Positions 1-8,343 of a DNA stretch of 64,000 bases are shown in pieces. The position numbers and the translations under genes are program-made. Within the stretch, counting starts at the first letter, position 1; each line of letters opens with the position of its first letter. Location: the NCBI RefSeq assembly GCF_042656585.1, contig NZ_JBHSPG010000023.1. One strand, given 5' to 3'. This DNA is from Thalassorhabdus alkalitolerans (GTDB taxonomy: Bacteria; Bacillota; Bacilli; Bacillales; Marinococcaceae). The notes below the pieces were generated by a model. That model saw nothing but the letters and a program-made list of their open reading frames with translations. It made no database searches and was not told the DNA's origin.

Positions 1-2
1 AA

Positions 3-755
3 GAGCCTCTTGATATATTAGACATCGATAACAGTGCAGTAAGAGCTGCCCAAATAAAAAGGCTGGAAAAGCTTCGGGAAGAGAGAAGTGAAGCAAGGGT
101 GAAAGAGGCCCTTCAGGCTTTAGGAGATGCCGCTGAGTCGGGTAAAGGAAATCTACTAGAGCTTGCGGTTGAGGCAGCGAGGGCAAGAGCAAGCCTTGGA
201 GAGATTTCTGATGCTATTGAAGAAAAGGCCGGCCGCCACCAGGCAGTGACTCGCTCAATCAGCGGGGTTTACATTGCAGAATATGGAGAGGAGGAGCTTA
301 TGAAGGAGGTGCGTGAGCTTACGGATGAATTTGCCCAGAGAGAAGGAAGACGTCCTCGTATTATGGTAGCTAAAATGGGACAGGACGGCCATGACAGGGG
401 AGCAAAAGTAATTTCCACAGCATTTGCCGACTTAGGATTTGATGTAGACATCGGTCCGTTGTTTCAAACCCCTCAAGAAGCAGCTGTCCAGGCTGTAGAG
501 AATGATGTCCATATCCTTGGAATGAGCTCATTGGCAGCAGGTCACAAAACTCTCCTGCCAGAAGTCATAGCTGAATTAAGAAAGCTTGGGCGAGAAGATA
601 TAGTGGTGGTTATAGGTGGTGTGATTCCGGCACAGGACTATGAATTCTTAAAGAAACAAGGTGCAGCTGCGATCTTTGGACCAGGTACTGTAATTCCAGC
701 AGCAGCTAAACAAGTCCTAGAGGAAGTGAATCAAAGAATAGAAGAGGAAATATAA
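3..755 (+). CDS. scpA: Methylmalonyl-CoA mutase large subunit, C-terminal part (5' end outside window)
   Basis: The reading frame is open from the window edge, so the catalytic TIM-barrel half lies upstream and only about the last 250 residues are seen. The visible part ends with the B12-binding domain. It starts near the IMVAKMGQDGHDRG stretch, whose DxHxxG motif supplies the histidine that ligates cobalt, and continues with the typical GMSSLAAGH and VIGGVIP segments. The enzyme interconverts methylmalonyl-CoA and succinyl-CoA using adenosylcobalamin. The gene is followed 55 nt later by meaB, its dedicated G-protein chaperone, so the two are probably one operon. The family assignment is firm; the symbol follows common Bacillus usage. 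Confidence 0.93.
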   Translation, partial: EPLDILDIDNSAVRAAQIKRLEKLREERSEARVKEALQALGDAAESGKGNLLELAVEAARARASLGEISDAIEEKAGRHQAVTRSISGVYIAEYGEEELMKEVRELTDEFAQREGRRPRIMVAKMGQDGHDRGAKVISTAFADLGFDVDIGPLFQTPQEAAVQAVENDVHILGMSSLAAGHKTLLPEVIAELRKLGREDIVVVIGGVIPAQDYEFLKKQGAAAIFGPGTVIPAAAKQVLEEVNQRIEEEI

Positions 756-810
756 TGAAGCGGCAAAGTCCCCTGTATGTTTCGAAAAGGGATGGAGGAT
801 AAGAGAGTCC

Positions 811-1863
811 ATGCAGCGAAAGGGGCAAGTGTACATGGAAAATAAATACCAGGAAAACCGAAATCACCCGAAAAGAAGGAGAACGCTGTCAGTAGAGCAG
901 TATGTAGAAGGTGTATTAAACGGTGACAGGGCCACTATCGCCAGGGCCATAACCTTGGTTGAAAGCAATTCACCCAAGTATTTTCATAAATCACAGGAAG
1001 TGTTAAGGCTTTTAATGCCCTATACAGGAAATTCGATTCGTTTAGGAATTACCGGCGTGCCAGGAGCCGGTAAAAGCACGCTGATTGAATCACTTGGCAC
1101 AAAGCTTTGTGACAGGGGCCATCATGTAGCAGTTCTAGCGGTAGATCCTTCTTCAAGTGTAAGTAAAGGCAGTATTCTTGGTGATAAGACGAGAATGGAG
1201 AAGCTTTCCAAAAACCAGCAAGCCTTTGTAAGGCCTTCTCCTTCTGGGGGGACACTTGGGGGGGTATCCAGAAAAAGCCGGGAAACGATGTTAATTTGTG
1301 AAGCGGCAGGCTATGACGTTATTATTGTAGAAACAGTTGGCGTCGGCCAAAGTGAAATAACTGTCCGTTCCATGGTAGATTTCTTCTTAGTTCTGATGCT
1401 GACTGGAGCAGGAGATGAACTGCAGGGAATGAAAAAAGGCGTCATGGAAATAGCTGATGCTCTTTTCATTAATAAAGCAGACGGCCCAAATAAACAGACA
1501 GCTGAAAATGCGAAGGCTGAATATAATCGCCTTCTTCATTTTCTTCAGCCGGCTACGCAAGGGTGGGAAACTAAAGCCTATACAATTTCCGCTTTAACTG
1601 GAAACGGAATTGATGACATGTGGAATATAATTAACAAATATAAAGAAAAGACCTTGAAGTCAGGTGTTTTTCAGAAACGAAGGCAAAATCAGCTTTCAGA
1701 ATGGATGGACTCTTTGATTGAAGAACAGTTAAAAAGGGACTTCTATGAAAACCCTTATATTAAAGAGATCTTAACAGATACGAAGAAGAAAGTAACAGAG
1801 GGGACCCTCCCCCCTGCCCAGGCAGCTGAAAAATTGCTTAGTGAATATAATAAAAATAAGTAG
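811..1863 (+). CDS. meaB: Methylmalonyl-CoA mutase-associated GTPase MeaB
   Basis: MeaB is a SIMIBI-class GTPase that protects and reloads methylmalonyl-CoA mutase with cofactor. The 350-residue protein has the Walker A motif GVPGAGKST (residues 82-90), a switch segment VDPSSSVSKGS, the DVIIVETVGVGQSE region and the guanine-specificity motif NKAD. Length is normal for the family. The ATG at 811 has GGAGG 12 nt upstream; an in-frame ATG at 835, preceded by AGGGG, is an alternative that would remove eight poorly conserved residues. It lies directly downstream of the mutase gene and is followed by a terminator hairpin overlapping its stop codon. Confidence 0.95.
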   Translation: MQRKGQVYMENKYQENRNHPKRRRTLSVEQYVEGVLNGDRATIARAITLVESNSPKYFHKSQEVLRLLMPYTGNSIRLGITGVPGAGKSTLIESLGTKLCDRGHHVAVLAVDPSSSVSKGSILGDKTRMEKLSKNQQAFVRPSPSGGTLGGVSRKSRETMLICEAAGYDVIIVETVGVGQSEITVRSMVDFFLVLMLTGAGDELQGMKKGVMEIADALFINKADGPNKQTAENAKAEYNRLLHFLQPATQGWETKAYTISALTGNGIDDMWNIINKYKEKTLKSGVFQKRRQNQLSEWMDSLIEEQLKRDFYENPYIKEILTDTKKKVTEGTLPPAQAAEKLLSEYNKNK

Positions 1864-1893
1864 ATTTCTCTAATAGAGAGGTCTGCTTTTTTG
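1858..1893 (+). terminator. Rho-independent terminator after meaB
   Basis: The hairpin pairs AAGTAGATTTCTCT with GAGAGGTCTGCTT through several G-U pairs around a short loop, and runs into a T-rich tail. It overlaps the meaB stop codon. Confidence 0.7.
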
Positions 1894-1969
1894 TTTCAGC
1901 TTCAGTAAATAATGGTAAAATAGTTCTAAGAAAAAAGGGTTACTGCTTACCTTAAGGAGGGTATTCTTA

Positions 1970-3028
1970 ATGGCTGACTATAGCTGCACGAGCTGTACCT
2001 TAATACCATCTTTTAATGAACAAGGGGATCTATTATTTTTTTCTGATGAAATCACTATAATTGACTGTTTGAAAACTCGTTTTACCGTAACGTTTGATGA
2101 AAGAACGAAAGAGGTAAGTTTATCTTATCGTTCAAAGGAAGAAGCCAAGGAAATAGTAACCCAAATTGAAGAGGTGTTATTTACAGGAACCGATCGTCCT
2201 TCACTCTTTGGGGCATGGAGAGATCGGGAAGAGAATCAAGTCTCTTCCTGGGTGCTTTTTCCAAAGTTTAAGAAAAGAATACAAGAACATATCTACTTGG
2301 AAATCATTACTGACGGTTTATTTACACATCATCTTCAACCGATTTTTTCTTTACATACAGACCGGGTATTCGGCTATGAATTTTTGCTTCGGCCACTGGA
2401 AGGAGTCCTGCACTTTCATCCGGGAAAGTTATTTGGCATGTCTCAAGAGACTGGACTGCAGTCGCTACTTGACAGCCAGGCCAGGCGATCTTCTATTAGG
2501 GCGGGGGCTGATAGATTAGCCAGAGGAGAAAAGAGATTTATCAACTTCCTGCCATCTTCTATTTATGATCCTCATCATTGCTTGGAAACCACATTTCGGG
2601 AAGTTGAACGTAGCGGTGTAGATCCTGAGGACCTGGTTTTTGAAGTGGTGGAAACAGAGGACATAAAAGATACCGACCATTTAAAAGAGATATTTAACGT
2701 GTATCGTAATCATGGAATTCAGGTTGCTTTGGATGACATTGGTTCCGGATATTCCACATTAGAAAGGATGGAGGAGCTCTGTCCTGATTATGGAAAAGTA
2801 GACAGGGGCCTCATTCACAATTGCTTTGCTGATGAAGAAAAGAAAAAGAAACTAGAGGCAATTAGAGAAAAAGGAGAGCAGCTGGGAATAGAGCTTTTGG
2901 CAGAAGGGATTGAAAAGAAAGAAGAAGCAGACTTTGTAAAAAGCCTGGGCTTTCATTATGTACAAGGGTATTATTTGGGAAAGCCCAATTATTACCCTCT
3001 TCCTAACAAAACAACCAAGTCGTTTTGA
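1970..3028 (+). CDS. EAL-domain cyclic-di-GMP phosphodiesterase
   Basis: This 352-residue protein has an EAL domain from about residue 115 to the end. Residues of the active family are visible: a YEFLLR version of the EAL signature, FINFLP (metal-binding Asn), FEVVET (Glu), ALDDIGSGYS (the Asp pair), YGKVD (Lys), LAEGIE (Glu) and YVQGYYLGKP (Gln). It should therefore be able to hydrolyse c-di-GMP to pGpG in the cytoplasm. The first ~110 residues have no recognised sensor domain but begin with a CxxC pair (YSCTSC), which may bind a metal or sense redox state. An AAGGAGGG site precedes the ATG. There are no membrane segments. The gene stands alone between two hairpins. Confidence 0.88.
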   Translation: MADYSCTSCTLIPSFNEQGDLLFFSDEITIIDCLKTRFTVTFDERTKEVSLSYRSKEEAKEIVTQIEEVLFTGTDRPSLFGAWRDREENQVSSWVLFPKFKKRIQEHIYLEIITDGLFTHHLQPIFSLHTDRVFGYEFLLRPLEGVLHFHPGKLFGMSQETGLQSLLDSQARRSSIRAGADRLARGEKRFINFLPSSIYDPHHCLETTFREVERSGVDPEDLVFEVVETEDIKDTDHLKEIFNVYRNHGIQVALDDIGSGYSTLERMEELCPDYGKVDRGLIHNCFADEEKKKKLEAIREKGEQLGIELLAEGIEKKEEADFVKSLGFHYVQGYYLGKPNYYPLPNKTTKSF

Positions 3029-3045
3029 TAGAAATTATGTAGCAC

Positions 3046-3081
3046 GTAAAGACTGTTTGGTGCACTGGGAACAGTCTTTAC
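3046..3081. terminator. Bidirectional hairpin between convergent genes
   Basis: A perfect 12-bp stem (GTAAAGACTGTT / AACAGTCTTTAC) with a 12-nt loop lies between the EAL gene and the convergent membrane-protein gene. T-runs are short on either side, so termination strength is uncertain. Confidence 0.6.
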
Positions 3082-3089
3082 ACTATTTC

Positions 3090-3539
3090 TTACATAGAAG
3101 ACCCCATTACCATAGCGGTTACACCTACTACACCTAGTACGATAGGAAGGTTTTTGGCCATATACTGACGGTTGGGCATCCTGCTGATGATCCAAAAGCT
3201 TCGGTCAGCTACAAAGAATAACATAGCTGCAATCATAGCCATAATTGTAATGTCAATATTGTAAGTGAATAAATAGGCAAGTGATCCTCCGATCAGGTGA
3301 AGGATAAAAGAAATCGTATTGAAATGTTTTTCAGCCTGACGAGCAAGAAAGTCAGCGATAAAGGATACGATAGAGCCAAAGAATACAATGGGTATTAAGG
3401 AGAAAAATCCATAGATGGTATAGCTTTGCAGAATCATCCCAAATTGGTTTGCACCTGAAGTTGTCTGGATGGGAAACAGCATTCCCATAATAAACATAAA
3501 CAGTGTCCAAACAGCAAGTCCTGTTAGTAGTTTATTCAT
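3090..3539 (-). CDS. Small integral membrane protein, unknown function
   Basis: This 149-residue protein has about four hydrophobic segments (roughly residues 5-22, 40-65, 78-98 and 128-146) and little else. An excellent ribosome-binding site (CGGAGGCG) sits upstream of the ATG. It converges with the EAL gene. I do not recognise a domain with assigned function, and no operon partner is visible, so only membrane location is inferred. Confidence 0.75.
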   Translation of the reverse strand: MNKLLTGLAVWTLFMFIMGMLFPIQTTSGANQFGMILQSYTIYGFFSLIPIVFFGSIVSFIADFLARQAEKHFNTISFILHLIGGSLAYLFTYNIDITIMAMIAAMLFFVADRSFWIISRMPNRQYMAKNLPIVLGVVGVTAMVMGSSM

Positions 3540-3805
3540 GATGATCTTCGCCTCCGTTACCAGCTATAAAATTTTATCTGTGTCATTCGTTCGTTATATA
3601 TCCTTCTTTTTAGACTTATAAACGGCCAAATCTATCATACATACGTAAATGGGTAAAATAACGAGAAAAAGGGAAAGAAAGTGAATGACAGTAGGCTAAT
3701 GATAAAAATTGACTGGCAAACAGGAAAGCCAGCTGACTGGAAGGTATTTGCGGTAAGAATTCAGATCATGAACCAGGTAGATAAAATAGAAAGGACTGAG
3801 AGAGG

Positions 3806-4396
3806 ATGGGAAAGCAATTAATATTATTTATGCATCCTGACAAAGATAGTTTTAACGGAGCCATTTTACAAAAAGTGAAAGAAACGTTTCAAAGCAGCGG
3901 GGAAGAAGTAATGGTAAGAGATATTCACCAGCTGGCCTTATCTCCTGTGTTATCAAGAAAAGAATATAAAGATTCTCTTCAAGGCATATATCCTCGAGAA
4001 GTAAAAGAAGAACATAGATATATGGAGTGGGCAGACAAGATAACGATTATTTTTCCACTTTGGTGGGGAACATTTCCAGCCGCGGGAAAAGGGTATCTTG
4101 ACCGTATTCTTTCATATGGGTTTGCTTATGAATTGGACGGAGAGGATCCGATCGGAAAAATGAAAGGAAAGGAAGTTGGTGTTATTTATACAACCGGCTC
4201 TCCTAAAGAAGAGTATGAGGGAAGCGGGATGGCCGATAGTGTAAATAAAATAATGGAGGAAGCCATCTTTTCCTTTTGCGGCTTTACTCCCCTCCCACCT
4301 CTTCATTTTGGCAATGTAGTGTTAGCAAGTGAAGAAGAACATGAGGAGATGCTTTCTCAGGCAAAAGAGTACATCAAGAAATATTATTTAAACTAA
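3806..4396 (+). CDS. NAD(P)H-dependent flavin oxidoreductase (flavodoxin-like fold)
   Basis: The 196-residue protein matches the flavodoxin-like NAD(P)H:quinone oxidoreductase family (MdaB/KefF/YwrO type). It begins with a beta strand and MHPDKDSFN phosphate loop. The family hallmark PLWWGTFPAAGKGYLDRIL around residues 84-102 forms part of the FMN/FAD site. TTGSPKEEY near residue 130 corresponds to the second flavin-contact loop. It probably reduces quinones or other electrophiles with two electrons from NAD(P)H in the cytosol. GAGAGG precedes the ATG. Its last nine bases overlap the 3' end of the convergent gene at 4388. Confidence 0.88.
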   Translation: MGKQLILFMHPDKDSFNGAILQKVKETFQSSGEEVMVRDIHQLALSPVLSRKEYKDSLQGIYPREVKEEHRYMEWADKITIIFPLWWGTFPAAGKGYLDRILSYGFAYELDGEDPIGKMKGKEVGVIYTTGSPKEEYEGSGMADSVNKIMEEAIFSFCGFTPLPPLHFGNVVLASEEEHEEMLSQAKEYIKKYYLN

Positions 4397-4675
4397 TCTT
4401 GCTCCTTTTTCCAGTCTGATTACAATAACGTGTCTATTTTCTTCTACATACCTAACTTTCCCTACAGCTTTTTTCTTCCCCTTTTTCACAGGAGGGAAGG
4501 AAAAAGCTTCTGTATAGAGCCAAAAGTAGAATGTTGCCAGGCCGTAAAATAAAAGCAGGTTTACAGTTAGGGAATCAGCTTCATTAAATATGTAAAGAAG
4601 GTCATAATTCCCCTCCCTGAGGATTTTACGACCTTCTTTGGACAAATGGATATGAAGAAGGTCCTCTCTTTTCAT
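4388..4675 (-). CDS. Small protein of unknown function downstream of a radical-SAM gene
   Basis: This 95-residue protein has one hydrophobic stretch (about residues 36-58) followed by a basic segment (KKGKKKAVGK) and a C-terminal beta-rich tail. No domain was recognised. It starts 22 nt after the radical-SAM gene on the same strand, so co-transcription is likely, but the upstream sequence lacks a strong ribosome-binding site. Its 3' end overlaps the convergent oxidoreductase gene by nine bases. Confidence 0.6.
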   Translation of the reverse strand: MKREDLLHIHLSKEGRKILREGNYDLLYIFNEADSLTVNLLLFYGLATFYFWLYTEAFSFPPVKKGKKKAVGKVRYVEENRHVIVIRLEKGARLV

Positions 4676-4697
4676 AATGAAGTACTAGGTGAACGTT

Positions 4698-6461
4698 TTA
4701 CGCTTCTACAATCTTTGCAGAGGACAGGGGCAAATGAAAGACTTGTTTTTCTTTCGTTTGCGTATGGTAATACACAATCAAGTATTCTGGCTCCTTCAAG
4801 AACGTACCAGTTTGTAAATAATGGCTTAATGAGAAATCAAGAAGCTCAGTTACCGAATGCTTATGAAGTTCTTTTTCCGATGCCTGAAGACTTTCAAAGG
4901 AAGGCCCTGCCAGCGACGGAGCATGTGCCAGACTTTTGAGGAGAGAGGAATGCTCTTTTTTCGATAAGGTATGCTCCCACCATACCTTTCTAGGTTTGTG
5001 CTTTTGATGAAGGAAATAATCATACTTCATTAAGCCTTCAATGACAGATAAATGTTCTGTATCTATATCTAATAAAAATTCATGAAGGCGAAGGAAAAGG
5101 TCTTCCAGCTGATGCCCTATTCTGCTCCAGCCCTGCTTTTCCCAGTAGTCACCGAAATCCTGAAAGAAGTCAAAAGGAGTTGAAAAGGTGTGTTCTACCA
5201 GGTATTCAATTGTATGATCCATCCGATGATCATTCCAGTACTTTTCTAACACGTCTTCCACTCGCTTAATTCGGGAAATATCACTAAAGCTTAGTATATT
5301 GTTTTTGAGCATTTCATATGGCGCGTGATCCATATATACGTAACCGTGGTCTTCGGCTCGAAGACGCAGGCCAGTTCCCCGGAGCATTTTTAAAAAGCCG
5401 AGCTGCAGCTCTTCAGGCCGCATCTCAAATACGTCGTTAAATGTCTGTTTAAAGCGCGTATAATCTTCTTCCGGCAAACCAGCGATTAAATCGAGATGCT
5501 GGTCGATTTTGCCCCCCTCTTTTACCATCGTTACTGTCCGCTGAAGCTTTTTGAAGTTTTGTCTTCGTTTTACAAGCTCATTGGTAGCATCATTTGTTGA
5601 TTGAACACCAATTTCAAAGCGAAACAGGCCCTTGGGGGCATTTTTATTAAGGAAGTCCAAGACTTCCGGGCGCATGATATCTGCTGTAATTTCAAACTGG
5701 AATTGACACCCTTTATGGTTTTTAATAAGGAAATCAAAGATTTCAAGGGCATAGTCTCTCTTAATATTGAAGGTGCGGTCGACAAACTTAATCATTTTAG
5801 CCCCGTTATCAATTAAGTACAAGAGGTCCTCTTTGATTTTTTCCATATCAAAATATCTGACTCCGGTTTCAATGGAGGATAAGCAAAATTGACAGCTGAA
5901 AGGGCACCCTCGAGAGGTTTCAAAATACGTGATTCGTTTTCCTAGCTCACTAAGATCTTCTGCAAAGCGATATGGCGAATTCATTTCGTTTAAGTTAAAT
6001 TTGGGACGAGGAGGTGAAATAACAACTTCTCCGTCCTTTCGGTAGGCTGTTCCAAAAAGGAAATGATATTTTTGCTCTCCCTCTATTTCCTGTAAAAGGT
6101 GCTTAAATGATTCTTCCCCTTCACCCATGACAATGAAATCAACCTCAGGAACCCTTTCCATCCAGTACTTTGTGTCGTAGGAAACTTCGGGTCCGCCCAA
6201 AACAATCGTGAGCTCTGGCCGGATTTTTTTAAGCATGCTTACGACCTGAATAGTTTCTTCTATGTTCCAAATATAACAGGAAAAACCAATGACATCCGGT
6301 TCTTTTTCAAATAGGCTGGTTACGATATTCATTGCCGGGTCTTTAATGGTATATTCAGCCATTTCTAATTGATAATCAGGTTCAGCATAGGCTTTTAAGC
6401 AGCGCAGAGCCAAACATGTATGAATATATTTTGCATTTAACGTACTAATTACGACTTTCAT
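4698..6461 (-). CDS. B12-binding-domain radical-SAM protein (DUF4080-type)
   Basis: The 587-residue protein has an N-terminal cobalamin-binding-like Rossmann domain (about residues 1-130, with DVIGFSCYIWN and VLGGPEVS), then a radical-SAM domain with the CxxxCxxC cluster motif in ETSRGCPFSCQFC near residue 185, and a long helical C-terminal region typical of DUF4080. Such proteins use a 4Fe-4S cluster and S-adenosylmethionine, often with B12, for radical methylation or related chemistry; the substrate is unknown here. The N-terminal domain lacks an obvious DxHxxG motif, so cobalamin would be bound without a histidine ligand if at all. A small gene follows at 4675. Confidence 0.85.
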   Translation of the reverse strand: MKVVISTLNAKYIHTCLALRCLKAYAEPDYQLEMAEYTIKDPAMNIVTSLFEKEPDVIGFSCYIWNIEETIQVVSMLKKIRPELTIVLGGPEVSYDTKYWMERVPEVDFIVMGEGEESFKHLLQEIEGEQKYHFLFGTAYRKDGEVVISPPRPKFNLNEMNSPYRFAEDLSELGKRITYFETSRGCPFSCQFCLSSIETGVRYFDMEKIKEDLLYLIDNGAKMIKFVDRTFNIKRDYALEIFDFLIKNHKGCQFQFEITADIMRPEVLDFLNKNAPKGLFRFEIGVQSTNDATNELVKRRQNFKKLQRTVTMVKEGGKIDQHLDLIAGLPEEDYTRFKQTFNDVFEMRPEELQLGFLKMLRGTGLRLRAEDHGYVYMDHAPYEMLKNNILSFSDISRIKRVEDVLEKYWNDHRMDHTIEYLVEHTFSTPFDFFQDFGDYWEKQGWSRIGHQLEDLFLRLHEFLLDIDTEHLSVIEGLMKYDYFLHQKHKPRKVWWEHTLSKKEHSSLLKSLAHAPSLAGPSFESLQASEKELHKHSVTELLDFSLSHYLQTGTFLKEPEYLIVYYHTQTKEKQVFHLPLSSAKIVEA

Positions 6462-6644
6462 AAGATCCCTCTTTCTATGTGACGCGACCTTTTTAAAGAG
6501 GTGGGTATGTTTTTAAAAGAAGATCGTTCGCCATTTATGCTAGGAGTATGATACCATATTTCTGTTGTCTTTACAGGCTGGCATTGTTTAACTGTATGAT
6601 AAAACAGAGGTTTTTCATAGAAGAAGGCGAAAAAGGAAAAGGAT

Positions 6645-7247
6645 ATGATACATATGATGACATTTACCCCGTGGCTTTTTTATTTACTTCTCTCAGTAAC
6701 CATTATCATTCTCGTGTCAGGTTTAGGCTGGCTCATGCAAAAAGGCATAAAAAATTTGAAGAAGGAAGGCAGTAAACGGTGGGAACGAGGCGGAGCGGTT
6801 CTCCTCGCTATTCTGATGATTGGGTTTTACTTTTGGATAGCTGAAGGGTTTACAGACAGGGCTTCCTATGGGGAAACCATTGTTACTCCGCAAGGATTCG
6901 AACAGGTAGAAGAGGGTCAGAAGGTATTGATTCCTTTTTCTTCTTATTTAGTAATCGAAAGATTATATGAATTTGGCTTTGCCGCGCAGGAAGAAGTGAA
7001 GGGAGAAGTGATAAATATCCGTTTGTTTATTGAAGATCCTCCTTCTTTATTACAAGAATTTCCGGAATGTATTGAAGGGGATGGAGTGTTTACTAACCAT
7101 GCTCGTTTTGATTTTAGAGGATGCTACGAAGGACATTGGCAGTCAGCAATTGTAGAAGAGCTTCAGCAAGAAGATTCTTTAGAACAAGCCTCAAGAGATA
7201 TTGAAGGCATGTTCCCGTATTTTTCAGTAGGGCTCGGATCTGAATAA
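6645..7247 (+). CDS. Membrane-anchored protein of unknown function
   Basis: The 200-residue protein has two N-terminal hydrophobic segments (about residues 10-30 and 47-66) separated by a lysine-rich loop, followed by an acidic, probably extracytoplasmic domain of about 130 residues with a Cys pair (PECIEGD and RGCYEG). No family is recognised. Three Met codons (6645, 6654, 6657) lie close together after an AAAGGAAAAGG stretch, so the exact start is uncertain by a few residues. A strong terminator follows. Confidence 0.7.
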   Translation: MIHMMTFTPWLFYLLLSVTIIILVSGLGWLMQKGIKNLKKEGSKRWERGGAVLLAILMIGFYFWIAEGFTDRASYGETIVTPQGFEQVEEGQKVLIPFSSYLVIERLYEFGFAAQEEVKGEVINIRLFIEDPPSLLQEFPECIEGDGVFTNHARFDFRGCYEGHWQSAIVEELQQEDSLEQASRDIEGMFPYFSVGLGSE

Positions 7248-7266
7248 GGAAAAGCGCTAAAAAGGC

Positions 7267-7300
7267 AGGATTCTTTCCATAATGGAGAGAATCCTTTTTT
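7267..7300 (+). terminator. Rho-independent terminator
   Basis: A 12-bp stem AGGATTCTTTCC / GGAGAGAATCCT with one G-U pair, a 5-nt loop and a run of T ends the preceding membrane-protein gene. Confidence 0.88.
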
Positions 7301-7349
7301 GTACTGCTAATTTATTACTATATGAAAACAGGAAGGTGTGCGACAGAAC

Positions 7350-8261
7350 ATGAGGTTTGTGACAGCAAGAATCGGAGAATATGAAACAGCAGGTGTGGTA
7401 TCAGAACAGGAGCAGATCATTGATTTAAAGCAGGCTCAGTTTGCGATGAAAAATGAAGTCTCCATTCCTGAAACGGTCTCAGGGATTATTGAACAGGGCG
7501 CAGAAGTGATGGTGGAAATTAAGAAAGTAGTAGAGTGGGCTTCTCACCAGAAAGAAAGTAAAACGAATGGAATTTATTCATTATCAGATAGAGACGTGCG
7601 TCTTATGGCACCTATCCCTCAGCCGCCAAAGAACGTCCTTTGTATTGGCAAAAATTATGCAGATCATGCGGCAGAAATGGGCGCCGAAAATCTTCCTTCT
7701 CACCCAATTGTCTTCACGAAAGCCCCCACGACGATTATTGGTCAGGAAGAGGAAATTGATCCCCATAAAGAGGTAACAAGTGAATTGGATTATGAAGGTG
7801 AAATTGGAGTAGTTATAGGCAGAAGGGGAAGAGGGATCTCGAAAGAGGAAGCAATGGATTATATTTTCGGGTATACGCTCATCAATGATGTTACAGCAAG
7901 AGACCTTCAACAAAATCATAAACAATTCTTTCTAGGGAAGAGTTTAGATACAAGCTGTCCTATGGGACCTTATATCGTTCATAAAGATGCTGTTTCTCAT
8001 CCTGATAAGTTGGAGCTGATAACAAAAGTGAATGGGGAGGTACGCCAGAAAGGGAATACTTCTCAGCTTATTTTTGATATTCCAACCCTTATACATATCC
8101 TGTCTAAAGGAATGACACTTGAACCGGGTGATGTAATTGCTACAGGGACCCCTGCAGGAGTAGGAAAAGGATTTACACCTCCGAAATTTCTGCAGCCAGG
8201 AGATGAGATTGAAATTACTGTTAATGAAATTGGTACATTGATAAATCGGATAAAAAAATAA
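7350..8261 (+). CDS. yisK: Fumarylacetoacetate hydrolase-family protein, YisK-like
   Basis: The protein of about 303 residues closely resembles Bacillus YisK, an FAH-fold enzyme reported to decarboxylate oxaloacetate. Key segments are CIGKNYADHA, the metal-binding LDYEGEIGVVIG, GYTLINDVTARDLQ, FFLGKSLDTSCPMGP and the C-terminal GDVIATGTPAGVGKG. The acidic residues of the ExE...D metal site are present. An in-frame GTG at 7338 exists, but the GGAAGG ribosome site sits only 1 nt before it; the ATG at 7350 fits better and matches the family N-terminus (MRFVTARIG). The gene is single and ends at a strong terminator. Confidence 0.9.
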   Translation: MRFVTARIGEYETAGVVSEQEQIIDLKQAQFAMKNEVSIPETVSGIIEQGAEVMVEIKKVVEWASHQKESKTNGIYSLSDRDVRLMAPIPQPPKNVLCIGKNYADHAAEMGAENLPSHPIVFTKAPTTIIGQEEEIDPHKEVTSELDYEGEIGVVIGRRGRGISKEEAMDYIFGYTLINDVTARDLQQNHKQFFLGKSLDTSCPMGPYIVHKDAVSHPDKLELITKVNGEVRQKGNTSQLIFDIPTLIHILSKGMTLEPGDVIATGTPAGVGKGFTPPKFLQPGDEIEITVNEIGTLINRIKK

Positions 8262-8266
8262 AAACA

Positions 8267-8303
8267 AACGTCCCGTTCATTGATTGAGCGGGACGTTGTT
8301 TTG
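8267..8303. terminator. Terminator hairpin after yisK-like gene
   Basis: A 13-bp stem (AACGTCCCGTTCA / TGAGCGGGACGTT, one G-U pair) is flanked by A-rich and T-rich sequence and probably serves both convergent genes. Confidence 0.85.
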
Positions 8304-8343
8304 TGTTTAAGTTTCTAAGCCAGCGCGCAAGCTTACGCTTTAC

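Noticed and set aside
754..801. A 15-codon frame overlapping the mutase stop, in frame with meaB
   Set aside because: It ends at TAA before meaB and has no ribosome site; it looks like spacer sequence.
4646..4939. 97-codon plus-strand frame
   Set aside because: It lies antisense to the radical-SAM gene and its small partner and has no ribosome site or protein-like pattern.
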